Below the pieces are notes generated by a model. It saw only the letters and a list, made by a program, of their open reading frames with translations, made no database searches and was not told the DNA's origin. The translations under genes and the position numbers were made by a program. A DNA stretch of 64,000 bases, from the NCBI GenBank assembly GCA_033675265.1, contig JAUJYZ010001010.1:1-64000 (forward strand), read 5' to 3'. This document shows, in pieces, positions 35,168 through 46,257 of the stretch. The DNA comes from Actinostola sp. cb2023 (lineage: Eukaryota > Cnidaria > Anthozoa > Actiniaria > Actinostolidae). The first letter of the stretch is position 1, and every line of letters begins with the position of its first letter.

Positions 35168-35473
35168 ATTTTTTACAATAACAGAGCGAAATCTCGCAAT
35201 CTGATTGGCTCTCAGCCGTTGTATGACGAATCGCTCGCGCACGGAGCCAACGCGCGCTTCAAACAGTTTTTCTTTCAAACTGTTTCCTTGTTTTTGGATG
35301 CTTTTTGACTTTGTTATTGTAAAAAACAGATTGAAGATGGTTTTATCGTTGTCTGTACTCTTATTGACACACACTTGACGTCATAAAATGTCCAAAACTT
35401 GGCAGTTTTGAACATTTTATGACGTCAAGTGTGTGTCAATAAGAGTACAGACAACTCAAAACCATCTTCAATT
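35168..35473. mobile_element. Composite foldback insertion 3' of gene D
   Basis: Absent from the matching place in the E copy, where TAGTATCAAATCA runs directly into CCACTTTGG. It holds two hairpins: one bounded by TTTTTTACAATAACA and its inverse (35168-35328), and one with arms of about 70 bases (35330-35473) containing CACTTGACGTCATAAAATGT and its inverse. Confidence 0.75.
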
Positions 35474-36361
35474 TGTTAAACCCACTTTGGAAACGAGCAA
35501 AGGACTGGGAACGAGTTCATTAGAATTAATCTAATTAAGAAATGAACCCCATCACAAGAAAGAGCATGATGTCAGAATTATTATTATTACTAGTCATTGC
35601 TTAAAGCAAGCGAAGTGCTGCGAGAAGTATGTGATGAGCAATATGTGACCTATTACACCACTAGTAGTGCATCATTATAATGGCATATGTTGTCAGTTAA
35701 CATTTTGTTGGCTATCACTAATAGCAAAATAATGCAATCATCAGTTGAACGCAACATATAATTTTTTAACTCAACTCAAGTCTCAAGAGACAACTAATGG
35801 TCTATTGCTGAAATGTATTGATAATAATGCATAATTCTGCACACTTCTTGGAAGAACAAAATGCAATAACAATAACAGTAACAAACAATGTATGGTGTCA
35901 GTTCATGCGTTTAGGATACATGTATCTAGCATTTTGTTATTGTGTCCATCATATGAGATAATCAATTCTGCGTTAACCTGTAGTAATGTAATATGGTAAG
36001 TTCTTCTGCAGTTACAGAATTGTTTGTGATTCAGCCCAAAAGCGAATCATCACAATCATGTGTTTGTGCCGTAATAGGCAAATAATAATTACTGTTAGTC
36101 TCCAATGCAAAGACCAACATCGGAAAAGATTTGCCTACAAATTGGAACATTTGGTCTTTTCGGTCCTAGCCCCTGCGAATCCCTTCGAATTCTTATTCTT
36201 CTTTTTTTCCTGTCAGTTTCTGATTGTTTTTCACTTCGGTATATTAATATTATATATATAATATGCAATATGTACTTCAGTTTAATTTATATTTTCGCTT
36301 GACCCCCTCCCCTCCCCCTCCACGAAATCCCCAAATCAGTCATAGATTATTGCTTTTATAT

Positions 36362-37789
36362 TAGGGGCGGACCATTTGATTTTTGATGGGGGGTGGGGGC
36401 GATTTAAAGTATGGCCGATTTTTTTTTTTCACCTTTTCATGTTGCACGATATTTTTTCACTGCCTTAGGCCCTTGCACGATATTTTTTTTAACCAAATTT
36501 ATTTTTGTTGCCAATATCTATTCAGTTGCCAAATTGATAATATTGAAAATTGTATAATAAATTACCTTTGTTATTTAATTTAATTATTTAAAAATAATAC
36601 TTATTACTTAAAGCGACTAGTACGTAAATCGTTCAAAGCTTGATTTAGCTGAAACTTCACTGAAATATTACAATCACTGGTTCATTTTTTTCTCAAAAAT
36701 TCCAATGGGAAGTAATACATTTTTATGAATCTTTAGAGGTGTCAGTGACGTCACTTACTCAACCCAAACAATCATCACGGCTTCGCTCCATACATTTCTT
36801 CATGTTTAATGTCTTGAATTATTTTATTTCTATGAAGCTAAACGTTTGTGTGAAGGAGTTTTCTTACATTATTTGTGCTTAGGATTGATTGTTTGACTAG
36901 TTTTCTTCAGTGCAGAGCTGTTATCTGAACAAACCGTTCAGATATTTTGATCACAAAATACAAAGAAATGTATGGAGCTGAGTTTGGGTTGAGTCAGTGA
37001 CGTCACTACCAGCAGTTTCAAGACCTCAGCGTGCATTAATTTTGTATAGAAGCACGGAGAGTCATTTTCTTTTAGTTAAATATATAATTATCAAGTATTC
37101 AATGCTCGCGTTGCAATACTTTTCAGAGGCGTAGCATGCTTTTTTTCTAATGTACGCACAGAGAAACGAGTGACGAAGCCGCGCGCTTCTAGGGGGGTAC
37201 TCCCCCTGGAAATTTTGAAATCTAGAGCCTTGGAAATACCATTTTCTTCGTTTTCTAGCGGATTTTCTTGCTACACAAATATATATAGTAAAATGCTGAT
37301 CACTCAGTTTTTTTTGTTTGTAGTTTATTTTGTTTGAGAGACTGTTCACTGGGGCTGCTTACCTACAATAATATTATACATATACACACTCCCGAAGTGC
37401 CATTTCCCGGATTTCATAATTTCAAAGCTAGTCAGCTCTTACAATTTTGTCTTATATTTCTTTTTTTTTAATATATATATTTTAATTATTTTAAATTGTA
37501 CGCATGTGTGTATACGTGCATAATGCACGCTACGCCCCTTGGGCTACAATGCTAGGTTTTGAATTTGAAATTCAAGACCTGTCCCGTGCAGAGTACACAG
37601 GTATAACACTCAAATTTAGGTCTACCAAATTAAAAAAAAGCTGAAGTTGGTGTCACAATAATGCACGATATTTTTTTTGATGCATTTGTTCTTGCACGAT
37701 ATTTTTTTAAAGGTGGAAGTGCTTGCTCGGTATTTATTTTGGGATTTAACCCCCGCCCCCATCAACGATCAAATGGTCCACCCCTTAGA
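36362..37789. mobile_element. DNA element with TTGCACGATATTTTT subterminal repeats
   Basis: Inverted ends of about 45 bases (GGGGCGGACCATTTGAT at left; ATCAAATGGTCCACCCCTTA at right). Copies of GCACGATATTTTTTT lie just inside both ends (36446, 36474, 37661, 37693). It contains the TTAA MITE below. No transposase frame is visible. Confidence 0.7.
36608..37007. mobile_element. TTAA MITE, right-truncated copy
   Basis: Starts TTAAAGCGACTAGTACGTAA and follows the 12253-12819 family, including the paired GTGACGTCACT blocks, but the right terminal repeat is missing. It is nested inside the 36362-37789 element. Confidence 0.7.
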
Positions 37790-38620
37790 TCTGATTAATA
37801 CATCGACATATATAACACTTACTTGTTACATTAATTGTGCATGGAAAAAGGGTTCACCACCGCTTTGCATTGAGTATTTTCACCCGCTATAAGTTCCCTC
37901 AGATTCATCAGTTTTGTTTGTGCAACGGCGAAGGCACAAGCTGTTATCAATAGTCATACTAACAACACCAGAGAAGCCTGACACATCATATTTTTGAATG
38001 CCCAGCAGTTTACATCGAGTCAAACTAATACAAGATCAATACTTATAAATACTAGGAAGCGCTTCGAGGCTGTTGTGTATATACTCTGTATGGGACTCTA
38101 TAAAAACTGGCCGAAATACGGTGCGAAAATTTTACGAACTAACATGTATTTGGTATCAAAATGTCCATAAAAGCGCGGGCTATGCTAATCCGTAGTTAAT
38201 TTCGTGACTAGGCCTGTGTAGTTTCAATAAAAGCTATTTATGTGGGCTGACAGGCCAGTTTGAGGTCATGTCACGCCAATTCTCTTGTAAGGTAGACCCA
38301 TTCAACTAAAAAAATACGGTACTTTTTTGCATCGAATTTCAATTATAGCCAAATAATATGGTCCACGAAAGATCAAAAAAACTAAATCCGTCGTTAACTT
38401 TTTAGTTATATGCATTTATACGAGGAAAATTGCAAAAAACCTTGAATTTGAGTCCATGTTTGTATGTACTAGAATGTGGGGGCGTGCCAGAGAAATTCTA
38501 GCTGACTACTTGTGACAAAACTTTCCCGATGATGCCATAATGGACAGATAGTTTAGGGACAACACCTCTGTGTCAGGGATGGATCTACTTCGAAGAGCAT
38601 CCAGATAAAGTGGATGGAGG
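37790..38620. other. Gene-free stretch
   Basis: No exon or transposon ends recognised. Confidence 0.4.
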
Positions 38621-38812
38621 CGTAAAGCTGCGGCTGCACCAGCGATTTTTTGCTTGCACAGGCGACGCGATTTTTTGAAATCACCACGCGCGGTGAAAAT
38701 CGCCCGTGTAGCCACCCTTGCACAGGCGACGCGAAAGCTGAAAAAAATCGCAAAAAACAAATCTCGAGAAATTAATTAAATGAGTTGAACTTTTCGTGAC
38801 AAAGTCAATTTA
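38621..38812. repeat. GCTTGCACAGGCGACGCGA MITE, left half
   Basis: Matches the left part of the element at 46775-47199 (GATTTTTTGCTTGCACAGGC, CGCGGTGAAAATCGCCCGTG). The right terminal repeat is absent. Confidence 0.7.
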
Positions 38813-38946
38813 AAAACGATTGATCGTATATTCGATTTTTAATAAATGTACACTGCACAATCTCTATATTATTTATTTTTGGTTTTAAGTTTAGTTTCTT
38901 ATCACACAGATGTAAAGCTACTATGTAGATATACTGTGATTAAACC

Positions 38947-38947
<1 letters not shown>

Positions 38948-38983
<36 letters not shown>
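38948..38983. repeat. (TTA)n microsatellite
   Basis: A pure TTA run following ACTGTGATTAAACCTT, next to the left edge of the E duplication. Confidence 0.9.
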
Positions 38984-39021
38984 GCTTGGGCTACCTGTGT
39001 TATCACCAGTCGGCATTGTCT

Positions 39022-40028
39022 GAGGGTATGGATGGGGGTATGCGATTGTCAGTAAACTACTAAATTTTAGGCCAATTGTCAGTTAACTACTAATTTGTCT
39101 AATTTTAATTAATTATTAACTTTCGTTTTATAAATGATAGATATTATAGGAAGGGAAGTACTAATTATCAAACAATAAGTAATAAAACCATTAAATATCA
39201 CTCACTGACCTTTATAAGCAGGGGCGGATCCAGGTTTTTGTCAAACAGGGGGTTGTGTTGTGTGAGCGGCGAAGCCGCGAAGTACTAGGGGGGTGTGGGG
39301 GCATGCCCCCCTGAAAATTTTGAAATCTACAAGCTCTAAAATGCAATTTTTAGAGATCTGGAGTTGTTTTATTAACACAGCAAAACTCAATTTTCATTAA
39401 ATGTTGAGTTTATATTTTATTGGACATGAAATGCAATGACTGTCAGTGAAATGGCTGTCAGTGCTTCAAGATGGCGGATCATGAATCAATGTAATGTCAA
39501 TGAGCTTCGCCGAGAAGTCTACTATCAGATTCAATCAAGTGACATGCAGTATACACCATTCTGCTTTGTTTTATTACTCGTGCCCAGGCCGAAGGCCTCT
39601 GTGACGCTCGAACGTGAACCCATCATCACTAATTCTATAGAAGCTCAAAATAACTTTGACAATACCACTCAAGGCCGAGTCAAGAGTAGCCTGGTCAAGA
39701 GCGAACTGTTCATCAGCTCCGGTTACATTAATAATAGACACAAAAATGTGTCAATATTCCACCAGGTCTTAAGAGATTACAAGCTTAGATGACCTTAGAT
39801 AGCGTGACATTGAATACAAAGTCTAAATAAGCCTTTAGATCACTGTTTAGAAAATGATCATCAGTTCTAAGAACGATGGCAACAACAATTTTAAACTAAA
39901 ATAATAAAATGTCAGTCAACTGTTAATTTTTCAATTGTCAGTAAACTACTAATTTCTGAGTCATTTGTCAGTTAACTACTAAATTTTAGGCCAAATGTCA
40001 GTTAACTTTTAACCCCATCCATACCCTC
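39022..40028. mobile_element. 1-kb element with 6-base target duplication
   Basis: Bounded by GAGGGTATGGATGGGG and CCCCATCCATACCCTC, and flanked by TTGTCT on both sides (39016-39021 and 40029-40034). The D copy holds the uninterrupted site near 30205-30215. Near both ends the words CAGTTAACTACTAA / CAGTAAACTACTAA recur. A 118-residue frame at 39436-39792 resembles no family I know. The interior includes a stretch of the GGGGGCATGCCCCC-type repeat (39225-39330). Confidence 0.8.
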
Positions 40029-40199
40029 TTGTCTAGACCCAAGCAGAAAACCGGAACATCAACAACATCCGATATAATTAGCAGTGATCTCTCTTGCTGG
40101 ATCTCAATCGGGCCTCAACCCTCGCTTCATCACAACCGCTTGGAACTACAACACTTATAACTGTAAGCGTCGAAGTGACGTAAGGTCTTGTTCAAAAGA

Positions 40200-40714
40200 A
40201 TGACTCCGAGTCTACCTGCCTTGTTCTTTACGATAGTTTTCACTGCAACACTAACTTCATCTGTGTTTTCTCAACAATGTGCATCCATGTCTGGGACGCC
40301 ACTTAATGGCTGCAATGTCGCTGGGTATAACTCGACTTTCCCGATGCCTTACAACATGAGCAACCGTTCCAGACGTTGGACGTCCTCCTTTCTATCTTAC
40401 ATACTAAGGACGACAGCCACCAAGAATTGCTCTGGCCTTGCGCAACTGGGCGAAATGGTAGTGTGTGCCATCTACGTTCCACGATGCACTGATGGGAAGT
40501 TGAATTTGCCATGTAAACGAGTTTGTGCAGAGTTCGTGAGTAGGTGTAGTGGCTTTGTTGACCCATTTTGGCTCGAGTATTACGTTGCTTACTGCACGCT
40601 TCTGCCTGATGCCAAACCCTCGTCAGGGAAATGCTTTGAGCCACCAGGCTTCGATCGACATTATAGCGACTCAAGCTCAGGTAATGAAAAGTTATCTTAG
40701 ACATGTTTAATAAA

Positions 40715-40771
<57 letters not shown>

Positions 40772-40778
40772 GTTAATT

Positions 40779-40810
<32 letters not shown>

Positions 40811-40830
40811 TTTTGTTAATATTATTATTA

Positions 40831-40872
<42 letters not shown>

Positions 40873-43839
40873 GATTATGATTTATTATAATTATTATTTG
40901 TTGCTCGGCTCGGCTCGGCTCGGCTCGGCTGCTCGGCTCGGCTCTCGGCTCGGCTCGGCTCGGCTCGGCTCGGCTCGGCTCGGCTCGGCTCGGCTCGGCT
41001 CGGCTCGGCTCGGCTCGGCTCGGCTCGGCTCGGCTCGGCTCGGCTCGGCTCGGCTCTCGGCTCGGCTCGGCTCGGCTCGGCTCGGCTCGGCTCGGCTCGG
41101 CTCGGCTCGGCTCGGCTCGGCTCGGCTCGGCTCGGCTCGGCTCGGCTCGGCTCGGCTCGGCTCGGCTCGGCTCGGCTCGGCTCGGCTCGGCTCGGCTCGG
41201 CTCGGCTCGGCTCGGCTCGGCTCGGCTCGGCTCGGCTCGGCTCGGCTCGGCTCGGCTCGGCTCGGCTCGGCTCGGCTCACTGGCTATCAATTCACCGAAT
41301 GAAAAGTGGAAGTGTGATCAGTAAAAGACTACTTCGAGCCTTCTTTTAAAAGACCAATAATAATAAATGGACTGAAATGTAATACTAATAATGTATGTGA
41401 TGCAATTTGAACTCCCGGATATCCCATTTCTCCGTCGACCAATGAAAGCGCTGTTTTTCTATTCATGCATGTATATATATATATATTTTTTTGTAATCGT
41501 TTATTATTACAAATTCCGCTGTTGTTCTATTCATGCATGTTTTCTTTGCATTTTTCTTTGCACATTCCCAGAATCACTTCAAGGAAAGTGCCACAAACTG
41601 ATCTTCCCTTGGTGTCAAGGGCTTGGCTACCATTACACGATCATCAAAGCATCCACTCAAATAACAACGTATAAAGATTTCTACGGCAAGAACTTTACCA
41701 GTGACCCTAGCGTGGACGAGATCGCCCTGAACGACTCTAGTGTTGCGTTCTGGTTAAACGTCCAGAGAAATTACTCCGCGTGCGCTTTGGAGATCCAGAA
41801 GATGGTTTGCGGCGATCTATTCCCGCCCTGTTTCCCTGACGAAGGGACAGCGTTTTACACCGCCTGTAGTTCCACCTGCCTTCATATACGAAAGAAGTGT
41901 CCCGCCCTCTCAGAACACTCCAACCTTGGGAGCTTTTTCAATTCTTGCGAGGCTTTGGCGTTTGGGAGCTCTGGCCATGGTTTTTGTAAACATTCATCGT
42001 GGCCGAAACCCTTGATGTGGCTTCATTTGTTAAATGGTAACAAACACACCCGAGGGGTACTCCTGGAAATGTAGGATAGGGGTGTGTCCCCGGGATGTCG
42101 GACCCTATTTAAGGATGAAGAAATCGAAAATCCATACCCTTTCCAAGGATTTGTCACTGAAATATAGACCCAATTTAAGGAAAAAGTTAATAGTATTCCT
42201 TTGGAAATCGCTAATATCAGAAGTACATACGCTGGCTGTTACGCTAAGCGGATTTTTTAGTCCATATAAAAAAAGTGTACCCAAATTAAAGATCGAATAT
42301 TTTATTTTATGATGAAAAAGCAAAATATGGTACCCAATTTAAGGATCTGGAGGTTCAAAAACCATACCCTATTTGGGGGCACATACCTATATAGCATATA
42401 TATGGGAGTACCCCCTCTCCCCCCGGGTAAACACAATTCCTGGAGTACCCCCTCTCCCCCCGGGCAAACACAATTCCTTTGCCAACTTTTATTTTCCATT
42501 CACAATCACTTGTAGAACAATAGTCTCCTTTCGAGTTCGCAGATACAACTATCAATTCAGATAGCAGAGGCATGTATGCAGGGTTAGCCTCGGGTCAGTG
42601 TAAAATATCAACGAGAACACGAACAAATGTTGTTGACATTGGACAATAATGACATTATAATTCCATGGGTTACTCTCTGACTGGAGGTGTTCTATTGTCC
42701 TTGTCCAAGTGGTAGGGGTGATCGGCGGTCCTTTTAGGGTTGAAAATATTTCCTGTGTGTACCTTTTAGGGTTCCGACACAAGAGTCAGTTACGTAACAC
42801 GAGTCCGTACCTTTTAGGGTCAATTGAAAGAACAGAAGAAATATGTTGTCCAGTCACTGATTAAACGATATCAGCACAATCACTTTTTCACCATATATGG
42901 TCGTACCTTTTAGGGGTTGAAATCAACATGGCTTCAACAGCTCTTTTAATTTATGCATACCTTTTAGGGGTCGTTTTCAAACCCGACCGCCGATCACCCC
43001 TACCACTTGGATAAAGGGAGTGCCCCCCCCCTCCCCCCGGGGGTTCGCATTCTCATTGATATTTGTGAATAATTTACACTGACTCCAGGCTAACCCTGCA
43101 AACATGCGTCTTTTGTCAAGTAGTACAGCGGTGCTAAACAACTCGAAACTGGAGTATTGAGCTACTTCCGCGGGGAGTGGTTATTTATTTTCGGGCTTCC
43201 TGTGTTTTAAAAGCTAATTTTGAGAGAAATTGGGAATTCCCCCTCCCAAATACACTCCACGCTTGAATTGAAGGGACGTAAAAGAACCAACGCTTGCCCA
43301 GTGCAGTGATTACCATGGCAACAAGTGTATCAGTTGAATTACTGTCACGGGTCGCCCACCCTCTGAAAACAAAGTCGACAAAAGCAAATAGATAAATTAT
43401 CTAGACGAAATAGGTAACACTTAGATTTCTGGCCCCGGTTGCACGAAAGGTGGTTAGCGCTCTCCAACGGATAAAATGATGCAGTTATCCAATAAATGTT
43501 ATCCGTTGGATAGGACTTATCCGGTGGATAGCGCTATTCACCTTTCGTGCAACCGGAGCCTGGTTATAAAAAGCCCAACCTTTTTACAATCATTCTGTTT
43601 TAGATCAAAAACCCAAACCAGGCCCAACTACTCGACCTCATCTAGCACCTCAAATACCAGCCTATGTAATTGCGATTGCTGTAGTCGCATCTCTGATTGT
43701 GGTTGGTTTAGCCGTTGCGGCTGCGTTACTATGGAGACAGCGTAAGCTACCATGGTTTGCCAGGAGGTTCAAACGAGCAGAAGATACGAAAGATATTATC
43801 CAGGAAGAGCCACAACAGGATGGGATTCCAAATCTATAA
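40200..43839 (+). CDS. Two-FZ single-pass membrane receptor (gene E)
   Basis: Exons 40200-40680, 41572-42036 and 43604-43839, phase 1 throughout, give 393 residues. Signal peptide about 1-25, then FZ1 from cysteine 27. FZ2 in exon 2 carries PWCQGLGYHYT and KHSSWPKP, and both domains have ten cysteines. A proline-rich stalk precedes TM at about 335-359; then LLWRQRKLPW and a 34-residue tail ending QQDGIPNL, longer than the B and C tails and without ELVT. It is the full-length partner of D. Intron 1 has (ATT)n and a (GCTCG)n satellite; intron 2 (1.57 kb) is three times that of D because of nested transposons. A CRE-like TGACGTAA lies 17 bases before the ATG. Ligand and pathway are unknown. Confidence 0.92.
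40716..40872. repeat. (ATT)n microsatellite in E intron 1
   Basis: Same origin as 30915-31128 in gene D, preceded by GACATGTTTAATAAAGTT. Confidence 0.9.
40904..41278. repeat. (GCTCG)n pentamer satellite in E intron 1
   Basis: About 75 copies with three register slips (near 40930, 40943 and 41055). It occupies the same place as the GCTGT/GCTCT arrays of gene D. Confidence 0.95.
42048..42426. mobile_element. GGGGTACTCC-type element in E intron 2
   Basis: Starts CCCGAGGGGTACTCC and ends GGGAGTACCCCCTCTCCCCC. It has ACCATACCCT and TTAAGGA blocks inside. The end and its flank (ACACAATTCCT) are repeated directly at 42427-42476, so the junction was duplicated. Confidence 0.65.
42577..43100. mobile_element. 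GCAGGGTTAGCCTCGGGTCA element, outer
   Basis: Inverted ends TGCAGGGTTAGCCT and AGGCTAACCCTGCA continue into CAGTGTAAA / TTTACACTG. It encloses the element at 42705-43010. Confidence 0.75.
42705..43010. mobile_element. CCAAGTGGTAGGGGTGATCG element, inner
   Basis: Inverted ends of 26 bases, CCAAGTGGTAGGGGTGATCG and CGATCACCCCTACCACTTGG among them. The word TACCTTTTAGGG recurs about five times inside. It sits within 42577-43100. Confidence 0.8.
43431..43564. repeat. CCCCGGTTGCACGAAAGG foldback MITE (E intron 2)
   Basis: Orthologous position to 34309-34443 in gene D; GGTGGTTAGCGCT and AGCGCTATTCACC form the inner arms. Confidence 0.85.
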
Positions 43840-44290
43840 ATGACTACTGGCGGTTATTATTTGAAGTTGAATTACGGTATTGTTTTATACCTTATCACTG
43901 TTTGTCCTAAACTATAAGTTGATGTCGTGGATCCAATTTGAGAATATGACTCCCAAAAATCTTTGCATGTTTAACAACACACAGTTCTTTAGAATCTACG
44001 ACAATAGGGTTGAAAGCATCCGTAATATGTTGAAAGGCAATAGTGAGTTCTTTACATTTTAACTGATTTGTCTGCGTTTAACTGCAGTTCGTTCGTGGCA
44101 GACCAGCGCGCCCTACTGTCGCAATGGCATGCTGTATATGGCTGCGGGACCCCTAAACTAAACAAGGGCGCGTTTGGTAATTAGCGACGTCGATTTTTAG
44201 CTGCACAACTTCCATCACCGCTACTGCGCCTCCCTCGATATCCAATTTGTTTTTTTGTTCATACACGTAGCCTTAGTATCAAATCAGTTA

Positions 44291-45038
44291 CCCACTTTGG
44301 AAACGAGTAAAGGACTGGGAACGAGTTTTTTAGAATTAATCTAATTAAGAAATGAACCCCATCACAAGAAAGAGCATGATGTCAGAATTATTATTATTAT
44401 TAACTGTATTAATTAGTAAGTTTCAGGAGTTTGATAGGGTTTGCCAATTGGACAAGTAGCAAATTAATGAACTGCAGACGTTCAAAAACTCATATCAAGC
44501 TTTCCAGCGTTGAATGCGGCTACATTCCATTTTGAAGTGATGACAAGATCGATTCCTTATATAGAAACCAAGTTGTCAAAAATCCGTGATCGCCTCGTCA
44601 GACTCGGAGTAAATCGTGACCTCTACTCCTAGATTTGTCTCGAATGACAAAATAATATCAGGCGATCCGCTTTCGCAATGGAGAAAACTTGTCAAGAACA
44701 CGCAATTCTTTGTCAACTATGCTGACCATTCGAATTCTGCGCTTGAAACTTTCATAAAGAAGAAAAACAAGAAAAACTATTTGGCCTTCGGTCATTCGTT
44801 TCTAGGTTAAACAAGTATAACGATGACAGACAAGATGACTTATTTCAAGTACCATCATTGAAAGTATTCGACACGGTAAAGCTTGATATGGCTTGTCCCC
44901 TGTAACATACATTTCTGTGTAAGATGTTTGGAAAGTTGTTACTCGTTCAATATCTAACTAAACCTATTGAAACTTCATTTCTTAATTAGATTAATTCTAA
45001 AAACTCGTTCCCAGTCCTTTAATCGTTTCCAAAGTGGC
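44291..45038. mobile_element. 0.75-kb element with 75-bp inverted ends
   Basis: CCACTTTGGAAACGAGTAAA at left is matched by its inverse at 45020-45037, and identity continues through GACTGGGAACGAG and AATTAATCTAATTAAGAAAT. A 64-residue frame at 44616-44810 (MTSTPRFVSNDK start) is unrecognised. Only the left end is present in the D copy (from about 35475). Confidence 0.8.
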
Positions 45039-45406
45039 TAATTAGCCATTACCTAAACGAGCAGGGGACTGGGACCAAGTCCGTAAAACTAATTCAATAA
45101 GAAACTAGCAAAAATGGGCATCATTTTCTGAGAGAGCAGATCAAAGTTAGCTAGTCTGGAAAGTTTGGTGAACTTCGGCTTAATATTGACGATGCTAGAG
45201 GGCATCAAAGATGTCTATTTTTGACGTTGTCCAGCCAAACCATACATTCACTGTAAAATTTTGGCTGGACAACACGATTTGAAAAGTTTATAATTCCGAC
45301 AGAATTTGCTCAAATCACATCAAACTTTGCACAGATACTAATTTCAATTGCATTAATTCTAATAAACTCGTTCCCAGTCCTCTGCTCGTTTAGGTAATGG
45401 CTAATT
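45038..45406 (-). mobile_element. Compact copy of the 12936-14100 element
   Basis: Ends GGCTAATTAGCCATTACC and its inverse GGTAATGGCTAATT, with AAACGAGCAGGGGACTGGG just inside. It keeps the site (about 45180) that is interrupted in the other copy by 13187-13967. Confidence 0.75.
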
Positions 45407-45502
45407 GGAAAGCGAGAACAAATTTGGCTCCATATTCAAGCATCAATTTGTGTTTATTCTATAGTTATGAATTAGGCATCGTAGATTTATCACAACATAC
45501 TT

Positions 45503-45580
45503 CTAGGGCTCCTATTGATAACAGTGTGTTATGTACACTGAAAGGACCTGTTTAAATAAAGGTTATTCATTCATTCATTT
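45503..45580 (+). repeat. LINE-like 3' tail
   Basis: GGGCTCCTATTGATAACAGT ... TTAAATAAAGGTTATTC then ATTCATTCATT, related to 24432-24632. Confidence 0.55.
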
Positions 45581-46109
45581 ATAAGTTAATTCTAGTATAT
45601 TGTAGCTTAGTGGGCGAGTAAATGTTCAGTCTGCTTCAAACCTATTAGAGGTTAAAATACGTAGTTTGATGGGCGTTTATACCTACATCGACTACCCGTT
45701 AGAGTTATCCCGGTAACTTGCAGAGTATTTGCCCGTAAATAAAATGATTATGACCTACTTGTCAGGAAACTAATTTTCATTTAGAACTGGAATCTTTTAA
45801 GTGTACCTTTTTTTGTTGCAACGCCCAACGTCCAACGCCCAACGTCGAGATTCTGATTTTCAATATGTCCGACTTGTATCCCAACCAACCACCACAGGGG
45901 GAGTCCCCCCCGGGCATCTCGTCTTCTCATTAGTTCCCTCATTTAGTTCGACTTATTATATGGCACAAGCTACTTCCGGTAAAATCGCGCGATATGATTG
46001 GTTGCTTAGCGGGCAAGATTTTTCGGTATTGTCCGTGGGAGATTACTGATTTTTTGTCATGACAAAAATAGCCTCTCCTCGATTAAAAATGCCATATAAT
46101 AAACAACTT
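45581..46109. other. Gene-free stretch
   Basis: No exon found. TTATTATATGGCA (about 45953) and TGCCATATAATAA (about 46089) form an inverted pair that may be the ends of a small element. Confidence 0.4.
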
Positions 46110-46206
46110 AATAACCTCGCTTGCTCGATCAGTACAAGAAAATATCAGACCTCGGTCTTTTTTGTACTGTCAAGACCTCGGTCTGATATTTCGCGCTCGG
46201 TTATTT
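46110..46206. repeat. Hairpin element 3' of gene F
   Basis: AATAACCTCGCTTGC / GCGCTCGGTTATT ends and inner arms AAATATCAGACCTCGGTC / GACCTCGGTCTGATATTT. Confidence 0.75.
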
Positions 46207-46257
46207 AAAAGTAGTTATTATTAATTATTAGTAGTATTATGGGAACACATGTCAAAT

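Larger units (their letters stand above)
30190..35590 (+). repeat. Segmental duplication, copy 1 (contains D)
   Basis: Matches 39000-44400 in direct orientation. The match starts at TTATCACCAGTCGGCATTGT and ends in an ATT run after CATGATGTCAGAATT. It includes all exons, both introns in part and more than 700 bases of 3' flank. The copies differ mainly by intron satellites and transposon insertions. Confidence 0.88.
39000..44400 (+). repeat. Segmental duplication, copy 2 (contains E)
   Basis: Direct partner of 30190-35590. It carries insertions that copy 1 lacks: the 39022-40028 element and most of the nested elements in intron 2. Confidence 0.88.

Noticed and set aside
39436..39792. 118-residue open frame as a possible transposase
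   Set aside because: Too short and without any catalytic motif I recognise; kept only as a remark in the element entry.
30500..40704. Minus-strand 133-residue frames at 30500-30901 and 40303-40704, nearly identical to each other
   Set aside because: They are antisense shadows of exon 1 of D and E and are conserved only because those exons are duplicated.
40808..41302. Open frames of SRAEPSRAEP and ARLGSARLGS repeats
   Set aside because: Translations of the (GCTCG)n array in E intron 1.
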